45,141 nt of DNA from Anaerobacterium chartisolvens (GTDB lineage: Bacteria; Bacillota; Clostridia; Acetivibrionales; DSM-27016): the NCBI RefSeq assembly GCF_003337415.1, contig NZ_QPJT01000031.1, positions 1 to 45,141 on the forward strand. Direction: 5' to 3'. The position numbers and the translations under genes are program-made. How positions within the stretch are numbered: position 1 is the first letter of the stretch; every line of letters starts with the position of its first letter. Shown here piece after piece: positions 8,301-16,943 of the stretch. The notes below the pieces were generated by a model, which was given only the letters and a program-made list of their open reading frames with translations, was not told the DNA's origin and did not search any database.

Positions 8301-11300
8301 TCCGAAGTACCCCCGGCGCTTCGCTACTTCCCTTCCAATCCACCTCAATCAGGGAATCCTCATCCAGGCTTCCGGTGTTTATGCTGAATACCTGATAAGG
8401 AAGCTCTGCACGGCCGCTTGAGCTCAAGCTGTCTGTTCCTCCCATCAGAGGGTAATCTCCCGCCCCCGAACTGATCCCGATATTGTTTTGCAGGATTGAA
8501 AATTTCTTCCCCTCCATAAACTCCACCGTAACATTCTCACTATATCCGTCATCAATGTCTACCTTCAAGACAGCAGAATCGCTTTCATCCTGCACGACTT
8601 CCACAGGCTGTCCGCCTGTCTCCGGGATATTCACCGTAAAGTCAACTGATTTTTGCGTGGTATGTCCCGCATAGTCCGTGTATGAAGCACTCAAGGTATG
8701 TGTACCGCTTTTTTGCTTAAGGTGGGACACTGTATAGGGAAGCTGAATTTCTACTCCATCCAGAGTAACCTGAGTTTTTGTGTCATCAATACCGCTGGCA
8801 TGATCAACGGCCTGAGGAGAAATGACATCTCCGCTCTTTAAAGCCTGCCCCTGATCAATACCCATATTTATCTGAGGCCCTGTATTGTCCACCATGATTA
8901 CAACATTTTTTGAAGCGGCAGCCGAAGATGCCTTCACCACATGCTCTCCTTCAGACAGGTTTGAAGTATCAAGAATTATCCCTCTTGCCTTTATGTCATC
9001 GCCGGCTATGGTAAAGTGTATATCCAGAGACATACCTGTCTTGCCTATCGTGTACTTCTCATTGTATTCAATCCCATTATCGGGATAAATAAATGTGCCG
9101 TCAGGAAGATATAAAGCCATATTGCTCATTATAAACTCAGCATGCTCCCCGGTTTCCTCAAAAGGGCTGCCCTGTGAGCCGGCGCGTAAGGTTACCGTAA
9201 CCTCATAGTCCCCGTCAGCCTTCTTTTCAAAATAGCTTCCGTCGATATATGCCGCTTTGTGGTTTACATTTGCCCAGCTTGACAGCAGCTTTATAACATC
9301 CTTTCCTACAGTTATTGCGTTTTTAAAGTAAGAGGTAAGGCTGTCTGACTTATATGAGAAATATGCCCCGGTTTCCATTGTCGGAATAACAGGCTGCTCT
9401 TCTCCGTCAAGCTGTATGCTTATATCCCCGTCCCCGCTTGGTGTTGCCGCCGCTATACCGACAATGCCGCTTACAATTGCCCCGTTTTCTATGTTAAGAG
9501 TTATTCCCTCTGTATCTATAGCGGGCTTGATGACAACCTCATAAGTCTGGGTGTCATAATATCGAAATGCGTTATATGCACGTATATAAAAGGTTACCTT
9601 TTTATGTCCCAGAAACTCGCTTGCAGGAATAGATGTTATCAACTGTCCGGCTATGCGCTGCCTCTTTTCCAGCTTTACTCTGTATTCTTGCTCATCGTCA
9701 AATTTATAATAGGTTTCTATGGTGTTTACGCCCGTCGCCGTGTCATAGCAGTCAAAAGCTATATTCAGTGCTTCCCCGTCCTCAATTCCCTCGGGAATTT
9801 CATCTCTGGGCCTTAATACCATAGTGCTTTCGTCGTCAATATATCCCCCGTAATTATCAAACGGAACTCTCTCCGACGGAACCTGCCAATCTTCGACAGT
9901 GCCCGGTGTAGGCGCGCTTTCAATGTCCCCCTTAATCATCCGCATTTCATTATCTCTGCTGTATGTATAATGAATGGAAGAAATTTTTGCGGTATCGTCA
10001 AACTCGTCCTCATGATAGGTTGCCAAAAGCACCGGATTGCTATAGGTATTCCCTAATTTTATAGTCCTCTCTTCATTAGGGCTCATTCCTGAATAATTAA
10101 TTTTTACGATGGACTTATTTTCTTCAAGCTCGACACCGTAAAGATTGTTAAAGTCGGCAACGGTTTTGCCGCTGTCATTGCTGATCCACGCCACCAGCGT
10201 TTTGCCCGGCTCTATATAAAGGGCATTGTTGTCCAATGTCCAATGCTTATACGACAGACCGGAGGGATATTCGTAAAATATACTGTAATAGGTAAAGTTA
10301 ACGGTATGATCCGAATTATTGTAAAACTCCAGATAGTTATATCCCGTCTCCTCTGTCTTAAGCTCTGTCATAAGCACCTGAGGCTGCTCGGCGGGATCGT
10401 AGGAATAGAGCATACCAACTTCGGCCTCCTCTGATATCGCAGTCTTGATATCGTTATGGGCCTCAATATACCACTTTAAGCTCTCTCCCCACAATTTAGC
10501 ACGGGGGACACTGACGCTGAAAATTCCATTCCCCTCGTTTGCCATGGATATTTTCTGATAAGGCGTATAATCGCTTTGCTTTATATATATGCTTGCCCTC
10601 TGGGCGTCTGTAATATTTGCCGACACCTTAAACGGCTCTCCGACGGAACATGTATCCTCGGCGTCAATACTCACAATTACCGGTTCATTTGGAATTGGTG
10701 GAGGAGTATATTGTTCTTCTGCTACAATACCCGGCGTAGGTGATGCCTGCTGCGTGTAGACAGTCATCTCAACGCCCTCCGCAGGCATACGGAACTCAAT
10801 GCTTTTGCCATCTGCGGAATCTGTAGCGGGAGTATAGGCCGCCTCACATATCACATTTCCGCTCCCGTCCTTTATACGAAAGCTCCCGTTATAGGTGTTA
10901 TAAAAGCCCAGACATGGGGATGTATTTACCTGATAAACACCTATGCCGGGGTTGTCGCTTAAATAAGGAAATGCATTGCGGAAATCATCAACGGAAGGGA
11001 TTTTTTCCGTTGCGCCTGAATACTTGTTCACCTGATACCCCCACAGGACTATGCTGCCATGGGCAGGTACTATGACATCCTCAGTCTGCCCGTACAGCGA
11101 AAGGGCATATTCCTTATTTGCAGATTTCCTATAATGGTGAAGGCTGAAATCCTGCGTAAAGTTGGCGGGGATATCTGTAGGATTGTAAACCTCAACATAC
11201 TCCATGGTGTCAAAGAGAGCGCCTGAAGGAACCCATTCCGGACGGTTTATATCGTCTATGTAGGCTTCCGTTATTATCAGTGACGCAGTGGCGGGCTCCC

Positions 11301-11625
11301 CAAGTGTCTCAAGTATTGCAGGTGCTTCCGTATCTTCAGGCGTCTCCGTATCTTCAGGCGTCTCCGTCCCTTCAGGCGTCTCCGTCCCTTCAGGCGTCTC
11401 CGTCCCTTCAGGCTCTTCAATTATTTCAGACTCTTCAGGTGTTTCATCCTCCACGGTATCGTCTATATAAGATTCTGTTGCTGTCAGTGCCTCAGTATCG
11501 GATTGAAATATGTATCCCCCGGAAGTATCCTCCTGTGCGTTTACAACAACAGGCTGAAAAAAAGCAGATATAGCAATTGCAAAGGCAGATATGATTGTGA
11601 CAGATCTTTTTAAAACAGTGTTCAT
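5368..11625 (-). CDS. Giant SLH-anchored surface protein with calcineurin-like phosphoesterase
   Basis: This 2,085-residue secreted protein starts with a signal peptide (hydrophobic SVTIISAFAIAISAFFQP, cleavage probably after VVVNA). A low-complexity E-G-T-E-T-P repeat linker follows at about 72-101. Then come two lamin-tail-like beta modules (MEYVEVYNPTD near 145; YLEFYNNSD near 435), Ig-like segments, and a calcineurin-type metallophosphoesterase at about 1188-1390 with D-P-Q, GDLIDEW, GNHD and GHYFG metal-binding motifs. After it lie an FN3 domain (about 1555-1645), a beta-rich region, and three SLH motifs at about 1900-2085 that bind secondary cell-wall polymer. Role: cell-surface phosphoesterase of unknown substrate. 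GAGGGGG precedes ATG 11625. It is transcribed alone. Domain calls for the lamin-tail and Ig regions are less certain than phosphoesterase, FN3 and SLH. Confidence 0.9.
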   Translation of the reverse strand: MNTVLKRSVTIISAFAIAISAFFQPVVVNAQEDTSGGYIFQSDTEALTATESYIDDTVEDETPEESEIIEEPEGTETPEGTETPEGTETPEDTETPEDTEAPAILETLGEPATASLIITEAYIDDINRPEWVPSGALFDTMEYVEVYNPTDIPANFTQDFSLHHYRKSANKEYALSLYGQTEDVIVPAHGSIVLWGYQVNKYSGATEKIPSVDDFRNAFPYLSDNPGIGVYQVNTSPCLGFYNTYNGSFRIKDGSGNVICEAAYTPATDSADGKSIEFRMPAEGVEMTVYTQQASPTPGIVAEEQYTPPPIPNEPVIVSIDAEDTCSVGEPFKVSANITDAQRASIYIKQSDYTPYQKISMANEGNGIFSVSVPRAKLWGESLKWYIEAHNDIKTAISEEAEVGMLYSYDPAEQPQVLMTELKTEETGYNYLEFYNNSDHTVNFTYYSIFYEYPSGLSYKHWTLDNNALYIEPGKTLVAWISNDSGKTVADFNNLYGVELEENKSIVKINYSGMSPNEERTIKLGNTYSNPVLLATYHEDEFDDTAKISSIHYTYSRDNEMRMIKGDIESAPTPGTVEDWQVPSERVPFDNYGGYIDDESTMVLRPRDEIPEGIEDGEALNIAFDCYDTATGVNTIETYYKFDDEQEYRVKLEKRQRIAGQLITSIPASEFLGHKKVTFYIRAYNAFRYYDTQTYEVVIKPAIDTEGITLNIENGAIVSGIVGIAAATPSGDGDISIQLDGEEQPVIPTMETGAYFSYKSDSLTSYFKNAITVGKDVIKLLSSWANVNHKAAYIDGSYFEKKADGDYEVTVTLRAGSQGSPFEETGEHAEFIMSNMALYLPDGTFIYPDNGIEYNEKYTIGKTGMSLDIHFTIAGDDIKARGIILDTSNLSEGEHVVKASSAAASKNVVIMVDNTGPQINMGIDQGQALKSGDVISPQAVDHASGIDDTKTQVTLDGVEIQLPYTVSHLKQKSGTHTLSASYTDYAGHTTQKSVDFTVNIPETGGQPVEVVQDESDSAVLKVDIDDGYSENVTVEFMEGKKFSILQNNIGISSGAGDYPLMGGTDSLSSSGRAELPYQVFSINTGSLDEDSLIEVDWKGSSEAPGVLRMFVLNAADNKWEQVAVGDGKQLKASFNAKNHIKGGKVLLLVQSRSEGIYPYTAADGVLKDTMGESGRAGYTWDGTGVPESYDFSFAWVTDPQYYVESWPYHYTEMNQWVVDNRNKYNIKYTINTGDLIDEWDRDEQWRIADAAQSIFDDAGMPNGVLAGNHDAASGNEEYDNYWKYFGEQRYKDNSYYGGSYRNNLGHYDLISAGGQDFIILYMSWDVHYPEVQWMNEVLAQYPDRKAIIAIHRYLKQGGTLDYTGELVQKKVVEKNPNVFAVLNGHYFGAAIKIDGFDDDGDGVKERRVYQICTDYQGAEEGGLQYLKMLYFDLENNRIYMNAYSPHKDDFNYFDAPKLESYDIGVAASSQDIYELDVQFDTAIKTLETTSLNIDVYTNSSIGKRENISGGADYIWEGLTQDTQYWWYADITNNEGAVYRTAIAGARTAEDGGIVVTVPGAPENVSASAGNASATVSFRAPLDDGGSPVTGYIVTSSPGGITAMGTGTVITVTGLSNGTAYTFTVRAVNSAGTGVESEASNTVTPYKSSGSDRPPKSNTDSQPTKPAKPGGVEVLINGKAQTLATAATAKEGDKTVTSIELDGRGVEKMLEKEGNNAVVTIPFSTGTDIAVGQLDAQAVRSMEARGAVLEIKMDNIIYTLPASQIGIDGIAAQMGAHVDLRDIKMNITISESSQETARIVEDAADRGNYRLVVSPVDFEITCTSGDKEIEISRFKGYVERMVAIPEGVDPKNITTGVILNADGTLSHVPTVLTAIDGRYYAKISSLTNSTYTVIWSPREFDDTKIHWAREAVEDMASRLILKEAGENEFKPDSNITRSEFAAAVVRALGLMRPGTGKDVFIDVSKDMWYYDEISIASEYGVVTGYGNHKFGPDDQITREQAMMIVARAMKITGLKTEFKAGEAGNIISEFKDSSKAAEWARESIEACVGSGIILGKRGKALAPKDKMTRAEAAIIVRRLLQKSGLI
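11325..11412. repeat. 18-bp tandem repeat in the surface protein linker
   Basis: About five 18-base units of the form CGTCTCCGTCCCTTCAGG, the last three nearly identical, encode the P-E-G-T-E-T linker of the surface protein. Because units are a multiple of three, changes in copy number would keep the frame. Confidence 0.85.
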
Positions 11626-11720
11626 AATTACCCCCTCTTAAAATTATATTTTATGTTAACATATTTTCTGCCTATACTCTGTAAAGCCTATGTAAAATTT
11701 CCGCATGGTTAAAGTAAAAT

Positions 11721-12221
11721 TTAAAACATCCTGACAAATTCCCTCATGAAATACGGCAAGTCTTCAGGACGCCTTGAAGTGACCAGGTTCCCGTCCGCCA
11801 CAGCCTCACTGTCCAGATATACGCCTCCGGCATTTATTAAGTCATCCCTTATTCCGGGATAGCACGTGCATTTTCTGCCGCACAGAACCTTTGCGGAGAT
11901 TAATATCTGCTGTCCATGGCATATCGCAGCAACAGGCAGTCCCCTCTCCATAAAGCGTCTGACCGCATCCAATACCGCCGCGTTCTGTCTGATTTTCTCA
12001 GGTGCTTTTCCTCCCGGTATCATAAGCCCGTCATATTTATCCGGGCAAACCTCCTCAAAGCTCATTCCGGCCTGAATAACAAAATGATATTTTCCGTTTA
12101 CAGGCCCCTTTGCGAACGATGCAACATCCACTGAAAAGCCTTGCTCTATCAAACGGAAATACGGATAAAGCACCTCCGAATCATCGTATCCGTCCGCTGT
12201 AATCATCAGTATTTTTTTCAT
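11721..12221 (-). CDS. DJ-1/PfpI family protein
   Basis: The 166-residue protein has the flavodoxin-like DJ-1/PfpI fold pattern: KKILMITADGYDDSEVLYPY at the start, MIPGGKAPEKIR in the middle, and the nucleophile-elbow AAICHGQQIL with the catalytic Cys at about residue 101 followed by His. The closing SRRPEDLPYFMREF is typical of the PfpI/YhbO subgroup. Members act as stress-related glyoxalase/deglycase-like or peptidase-like enzymes; which activity applies cannot be read. AGGGGATG lies before ATG 12221. The gene seems to stand alone, between the surface protein and the ABC importer operon. Confidence 0.88.
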   Translation of the reverse strand: MKKILMITADGYDDSEVLYPYFRLIEQGFSVDVASFAKGPVNGKYHFVIQAGMSFEEVCPDKYDGLMIPGGKAPEKIRQNAAVLDAVRRFMERGLPVAAICHGQQILISAKVLCGRKCTCYPGIRDDLINAGGVYLDSEAVADGNLVTSRRPEDLPYFMREFVRMF

Positions 12222-12273
12222 AATTTAAATCATCCCCTATAAATTTATTGCGTTAATGCTCCCCTTTTACTTG

Positions 12274-12307
12274 AAAAACCAGACGGCCTCCGCGCAGTCT
12301 GGTTTTT
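12274..12307 (-). terminator. Terminator of the ABC importer operon
   Basis: AAAAACCAGAC and GTCTGGTTTTT form a perfect eleven-pair stem with a 12-base loop, directly after the solute-binding protein gene. The A/T ends allow function on both strands. Confidence 0.75.
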
Positions 12308-12325
12308 CGCTTTTATTGAAAGGCT

Positions 12326-13870
12326 CTATTTCTGTGAGTTATAAGCCTCCGTGGCGCCCTTTTCCCACTCCTTGCCGCCTTCACTTTCCCATCGTGCAAT
12401 TGCTTCCTTATATTCCTTCTCCAAATCTCCCTTGCTGGAAACCAGCTGGCAGAAAACTTCCTTTTCTATATTTTTCAGGTTTGCTCCGTAGTTTATATCA
12501 GCATCAAAGGATGTGTAAATAAAGGGCCATTCAATTGTACACATGTCATCCGCCATTGCAACACCGCGCTTTGTCAGTTCATTTAACGTGCGGCGCTCAG
12601 TAGTTATCTTAGGCTTCAAGAACTCGGAATAGACATATACACCGTCATTTCTGCTTGTGGTGCTGTCATCATATGGCTTGATTATTTCATAGGTGCCTGC
12701 CTGTTTATCCAGCCAGTTGAAATGTGTGCCTTCAACCCCAAGCCTCAGCAGTGCGTTTCCGTCCTCCGATACAAAGAAGTCCAATAGCCTGACAGCGGCA
12801 GCGGAATCCTTGCACTGGGAGCTGACTACGACAGTAGGCGTATAGCTTGGATAAAGCTTTCCTTGAGCCGCGACTCCAGAAGGGCCCTTAATCTCCGCAA
12901 AATCAAACGTTGGTACAGGGTTTTCAGTATAGCGTGAGGGCATCCAATTGTTTGTGGGACCGGGACACTGGAAGTCAAACGCCCCCACCTTCCCGTTCCA
13001 TAGCTTTCCAAAGGAATCCATAGTGGGTATGGCCGCGAAATCGGGGTCCATAACCCCGGCCTTATATAGCTTCCGGAAGTATTTTATAGCCTCCAGAAAA
13101 TTCTTGTTTTTCATTCCTGTGGTTACCGTGCCGTCATCCAATTGAGTGGGACGCAAACCAACATTATTAGCCGCGATGCCATAAGCACCCAGAATACTTG
13201 TAAAGTTGTTCCAGTTACCTACAATCGAAGCACCAAGTCCAATGGTGTCATCCTTTCCGTTCCCGTCGGGGTCATTATATGTAAAGGCATAAAGCACATC
13301 GTAAAGGCTGTCCAGATCAGTAGGCATTTCCTTTCCTACCTTTTTAAGCCAGTCAGTTCTTATATTCATATTCTGTGCATATTCGTGATCCGCATTGAAC
13401 AATGCATATATTTTTCCGTCTTTGTTCAGAGGATGGCTTGTGATTACGTCTCCCAGATTTTCCTTAATTGAGCTTGAAGTGCCGACATATTCAGTAAGCT
13501 CCGCCAGCATTCCGTTCTGCTTCATCTGCTCGGCATCGGATATCGTCATTACTGAAAATATGTCCGGAAGGGTTCGAGCGGCAATTAAAGTGTTAAGCTT
13601 GGATGCGTTATCAGCCAATGAGACATAGGTTACCTTCATTTTAGTATTTGTTTTGGCTTCAACCTCCTTCAGCACTGAGTTTGTATCGGGAGGTGTGTTA
13701 TCACCCACTACCAATATGCTCAATTCAGCGGGGTCTTGGGAATTTGTTCCTATGGTGCCGGAAGCTCCGCTGCCTTCATTGCCATTCGAGGGGGAATTTC
13801 CGCAGGCACTTACCGCCAACACCATTGCAGCTATAAGTAATGCACTTGCAATTCTTTGAATCTTTTTCAT
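12326..13870 (-). CDS. Extracellular solute-binding lipoprotein (family 1, LplA-type)
   Basis: This 514-residue protein has a lipoprotein signal: KKIQRIASALLIAAMVLAVS followed by A-C with Cys23 as the lipidated residue. The body is a family 1 sugar-binding protein of the long LplA/YtcQ type, typically with the KVGKEMPTDLDSLYDVLYAF and DDTIGLG segments. It should capture an oligosaccharide outside the membrane and hand it to the two permeases encoded immediately upstream. AAGGAGGAG precedes ATG 13870. It is last in the operon and followed by a strong terminator. No ATPase gene is nearby; importers of this type often share an MsmK-like ATPase encoded elsewhere. The sugar is unknown, but neighbours point to a glycosidase substrate. 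Confidence 0.93.
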   Translation of the reverse strand: MKKIQRIASALLIAAMVLAVSACGNSPSNGNEGSGASGTIGTNSQDPAELSILVVGDNTPPDTNSVLKEVEAKTNTKMKVTYVSLADNASKLNTLIAARTLPDIFSVMTISDAEQMKQNGMLAELTEYVGTSSSIKENLGDVITSHPLNKDGKIYALFNADHEYAQNMNIRTDWLKKVGKEMPTDLDSLYDVLYAFTYNDPDGNGKDDTIGLGASIVGNWNNFTSILGAYGIAANNVGLRPTQLDDGTVTTGMKNKNFLEAIKYFRKLYKAGVMDPDFAAIPTMDSFGKLWNGKVGAFDFQCPGPTNNWMPSRYTENPVPTFDFAEIKGPSGVAAQGKLYPSYTPTVVVSSQCKDSAAAVRLLDFFVSEDGNALLRLGVEGTHFNWLDKQAGTYEIIKPYDDSTTSRNDGVYVYSEFLKPKITTERRTLNELTKRGVAMADDMCTIEWPFIYTSFDADINYGANLKNIEKEVFCQLVSSKGDLEKEYKEAIARWESEGGKEWEKGATEAYNSQK

Positions 13871-13956
13871 ATTCTCCTCCTTAACATCTAATATATTTAT
13901 TTTTATTTTTTGTAAAGCACTATAGTTATATCCCGATGCTTTCCGGCTGCTGCCTT

Positions 13957-14835
13957 TTAACCCTTTACCGCTCCCGTTGTAATACCCGTCGTGTAGTATT
14001 TTTGTATATAAGGATATATAACGAGTATGGGTATTACCGAAATTGAAATGGTAACCATCTTTAACGTCTCCTCAGTCACCTTGGAAGTTTCACTAATGCC
14101 CTGCACCCCTGAAAGAACAGCTCCCGAGCCCGCTGAGGAAAACAGATTTCTCAAATAGACCTGAAGAATTTGCAGGCTGTTGCTGTTAATGTATAGAACT
14201 CCGTCTAAGTACGCATTCCAGTTGGTTACTCCGTAAAACATCCCCACCGCGGCTAATGTCGGGGTAGATATGGGGATAACAATGCGGAAGAGAATGGTAA
14301 TAGGGTTCGCTCCGTCAATTCTCGCCGATTCCTCAAGGCTCGCAGGAATGGACTGAAAATAATTTCTCATGATAAACAGGTTGTACGCAGTCATGGCATT
14401 TGGCAGTACCAACGCCCAAAAGGTATCTATCATGTGGAGGTCGTTTATGAGAATATATGTAGGAATCATTCCTCCGTTAAAAAGCATTGTAAAAAATATG
14501 GCAATGCAAAGAAATCTTCTGCCCCTGAGCCGCGGCAACGAGAGCGGGTATGCAAGCATAGCCGTAAGGATGACACTTATCAGCGTTCCCACACCCGTTC
14601 TGGCTATTGTGTTCCAGTAAGCAATATAAAGCTGGGGCTGCTTCAGCACCATTCGGTATCCCAGAAGGTCAAGCTCTCTTGGTATGAAAAACAGCCCTCC
14701 TGATGATGCCGCTTGTGAATTGCTTATGGAATACATTAAAACATGCCAGAATGGATAAATTGTAATAAACGTAATGAGAAGCAGCAGCAACCCATTTATA
14801 ATCATGCCGGCTTTTTCTGCCCTTGTCTTTTTCAT
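13957..14835 (-). CDS. ABC sugar importer permease (LplC/YtcP-type)
   Basis: The 292-residue protein has six membrane segments and the MalG-like EAA loop, seen here as ESARIDGANPITILFRIVIP around residues 180-200, which contacts the ATPase. The N-terminus (MIINGLLLLLITFITIYPFWHVLM) and the C-terminal YTTGITTGAVKG are characteristic of the LplC/YtcP subfamily. It pairs with the LplB-type permease encoded 13 bases upstream. AAGGAGGAGG precedes ATG 14835. The binding protein gene follows after 86 bases. Confidence 0.93.
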   Translation of the reverse strand: MKKTRAEKAGMIINGLLLLLITFITIYPFWHVLMYSISNSQAASSGGLFFIPRELDLLGYRMVLKQPQLYIAYWNTIARTGVGTLISVILTAMLAYPLSLPRLRGRRFLCIAIFFTMLFNGGMIPTYILINDLHMIDTFWALVLPNAMTAYNLFIMRNYFQSIPASLEESARIDGANPITILFRIVIPISTPTLAAVGMFYGVTNWNAYLDGVLYINSNSLQILQVYLRNLFSSAGSGAVLSGVQGISETSKVTEETLKMVTISISVIPILVIYPYIQKYYTTGITTGAVKG

Positions 14836-14848
14836 AGTGTCCTCCTCC

Positions 14849-15805
14849 TTAAATCATGCTGCTTTCAGGGTCTGTTTTCTTTGCAATGGCGTTTGTGATA
14901 AGCACCAGCATGAGGCCTATAACCGACTGGAAAAGTCCTGCCGCTGTCGCAAGTGCAAACTGTTTGTTTTCCAGACCCACACGGTATACAAATGTGTCAA
15001 TGATATCGGCTACCGAATTCACCATTGGGTTGGTAATGGCAAAAATCTGGTCAAAGCCTGCATACATTACTTCTCCCACACGGAACATCAAAAGGACAAT
15101 AATTGTAGACTTAAGACAAGGCAAAGTGATATGTATCAATTGTCTCCACCGGCCCGCACCGTCCATGACGGCAGCCTCGTAAAGCTGGCCGTCGATTCCC
15201 ATTAAGGCCGCCAGGTACACAATGGTGCCCATACCGGCATTCTTCCATACATGGGACCACACTATAACCGCTTGAAAGCTGTCCTTATCAGTCAGTAAAT
15301 TAGGAAGATCTCCCGCATATCCTATAATATTGGCTATTTCACGTATGCCTCCCATACTGGGAGAAAACAGTGCGAACATAAGACCGTTGATGACTACCCA
15401 TGAAACAAAATTGGGCAGTATTACTGAGGTTTGAACAAATTTTTTATAATATCGGCTGTTAATTTCATTAATCATTAAGGATAGAATAATTGGAATAGGG
15501 AACCCTATAATCAGCTTCTGTATACTAATTATAATGTTATTATACAATGCTCTTTGAAATCCGACCTGTGAAATAAGCTTGCTAAAATTGTCAAAGCCTA
15601 TCCAGGTTGAGTTTTCAGGATTAAATATATTATAATTCTGAAAAGCTATTGACACCCCATACATGGGAATGTACTTGAAAATGATAAAGTAAAGAAGCCC
15701 CGGAACCATAAGGAGGTATAACATATATTCACTTTTCACATAGGAAAGGAATCCTCCTTTTTTAGGAATATCGAGTGGCTTAACCTTCTTGACCTGCATT
15801 GACAT
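14849..15805 (-). CDS. ABC sugar importer permease (LplB-type)
   Basis: The 318-residue protein is the UgpA/LplB-type partner permease: a short cytoplasmic lead, then six membrane segments, with MYGVSIAFQNYNIF after the first helix and an EAA loop YEAAVMDGAGRWRQLIHITL at about 210-230. It forms a heterodimeric channel with the next gene product. It is first in a three-gene operon (permease, permease, binding protein). GAGAGGAG precedes ATG 15805. A TTGACA-17-TATACT promoter lies upstream, divergent from the RpiR regulator gene, so control by that regulator is likely. Confidence 0.93.
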   Translation of the reverse strand: MSMQVKKVKPLDIPKKGGFLSYVKSEYMLYLLMVPGLLYFIIFKYIPMYGVSIAFQNYNIFNPENSTWIGFDNFSKLISQVGFQRALYNNIIISIQKLIIGFPIPIILSLMINEINSRYYKKFVQTSVILPNFVSWVVINGLMFALFSPSMGGIREIANIIGYAGDLPNLLTDKDSFQAVIVWSHVWKNAGMGTIVYLAALMGIDGQLYEAAVMDGAGRWRQLIHITLPCLKSTIIVLLMFRVGEVMYAGFDQIFAITNPMVNSVADIIDTFVYRVGLENKQFALATAAGLFQSVIGLMLVLITNAIAKKTDPESSMI

Positions 15806-15883
15806 GTTAGGTTCTCCTCTCTGAAACTATAAATATTGCATAAATAATGTGTGAAATTTGAGATGTATTTTGTCGATATTTAA

Positions 15884-15912
15884 AGTATACTCATTTGAAA
15901 TGATTATGTCAA
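15884..15912 (-). promoter_or_regulatory. Promoter of the ABC importer operon, with an internal palindrome
   Basis: On the minus strand TTGACA (15912-15907), 17 bases, TATACT (15889-15884). The spacer contains the palindrome TCATTTGAAATGA (15891-15903), well placed to be a repressor operator, for instance for one of the RpiR regulators. Operator function is inferred. Confidence 0.65.
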
Positions 15913-15978
15913 TATTTTTATTTTATTTTAAAATAAATTTTTAAATATATTTTTATCACTTGTTCTTTTTTCAATTTG

Positions 15979-16010
15979 TTGATAATATAAATAATTGATA
16001 ATACAAATAA
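15979..16010. repeat. 16-bp direct repeat upstream of the RpiR gene
   Basis: TTGATAATATAAATAA is followed at once by TTGATAATACAAATAA, differing at one base. It lies 44 bases before the TTG start of the regulator gene, where an autoregulatory binding site or a promoter element would be expected. Confidence 0.6.
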
Positions 16011-16053
16011 TATTATTTAAAATAAACTCTTTTATTGAAAGGAATCGGAGAAT

Positions 16054-16908
16054 TTGGTCGGATGTTGTTTGAAGATAAAGGAGTCATTAAGCGGACTCAC
16101 AAAAAAAGAAAAGCTGGTGGCTAAATACGTGCTTCAGTTTCCCCATGATGTTCCTAAAATGTCTATACAGGAGCTTGCAGCGGCCAGCGGAACCAGCCCG
16201 TCCTCAGTTGTAAGGCTATGCAAAAGCTTAGGCTACAGCGGCTATAAGGAATTTTGCCGTCTGCTGACGGCAGACATAAGTGCTAATCGTCAGGATGACA
16301 TCGTTTATGAGGATGTGCGTCCGGGCGACAGTCTGCCTTCCATTGCCAAAAGTGTAGTTATGAGTAATATCAGGGCCATAGAAAGCTCCCTTCAGATTTT
16401 AAATGTTGATCAACTGGAGCAGGCGGTAACAGCTATCTGTCAGGCAGACCGTGTAGACTTTTACGGAGTAGGCACCTCCTGTCTGGTGGCATTGGATGCT
16501 CACAGCAAGTTCCTGCGTATAAATAAGCACAGCAACGTAAGCGAGGATCCCCATGTTCAGGTGCTAAGTGCGGCTACGTTAAAAAAAGGGGACGTGGCGG
16601 TGATAATCTCATATAGCGGAGAAACCCGGGATGTCCTTATTATTGCCGATATTATTAAAAAGACCTCGGCTACGATTATAGCAATTACAAAGTACGGAAA
16701 AAATCCCCTTAACACGCAGGCCGATATCAACCTGTATACCTACAGCACGGAAAATCTCATCCGCAGCGGAGCTATGAGTTCGCGAATCAGCCAGCTTACA
16801 ATTATTGATATTTTATATACTGCCGTTGCAAGCAATAATTACGGCAGTGTGAAGCCTCATCTCGACAAATCTCTCTTTGCCGCGGGCCGGATGCGTTCCA
16901 GCAAATGA
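16054..16908 (+). CDS. RpiR-family sugar-phosphate-responsive regulator (paralogue 1)
   Basis: The 284-residue protein has an N-terminal RpiR HTH (residues 1-78, IQELAAASGTSPSSVVRLCK) and a C-terminal SIS domain (about 105-260, DRVDFYGVGTSCLVALDAH, VAVIISYSGETRDVL) that binds a phosphosugar. TTG 16054 is taken as the start because the protein then aligns end to end with the second RpiR protein (VGCCLKIKESL against SSCCLRLKELM); AAAGGA lies ten bases before it. It is divergent from the ABC importer operon and convergent with the glycosidase gene, so it probably controls this sugar locus. The effector is likely a phosphosugar made by the ROK kinase; this is inferred. Confidence 0.9.
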   Translation: MVGCCLKIKESLSGLTKKEKLVAKYVLQFPHDVPKMSIQELAAASGTSPSSVVRLCKSLGYSGYKEFCRLLTADISANRQDDIVYEDVRPGDSLPSIAKSVVMSNIRAIESSLQILNVDQLEQAVTAICQADRVDFYGVGTSCLVALDAHSKFLRINKHSNVSEDPHVQVLSAATLKKGDVAVIISYSGETRDVLIIADIIKKTSATIIAITKYGKNPLNTQADINLYTYSTENLIRSGAMSSRISQLTIIDILYTAVASNNYGSVKPHLDKSLFAAGRMRSSK

Positions 16909-16943
16909 ACAGACTGCCCGCAGAGAGCAGCCTGCTTTATATT

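Noticed and set aside
7471-8421. 316-codon plus-strand frame
   Set aside because: It lies wholly antisense to the surface phosphoesterase domain, whose metal motifs are intact, and has no ribosome site; it is a shadow frame.
11280-11573. Plus-strand repetitive frames opposite the linker
   Set aside because: They are produced by the 18-bp repeats that encode the P-E-G-T-E-T linker on the minus strand.
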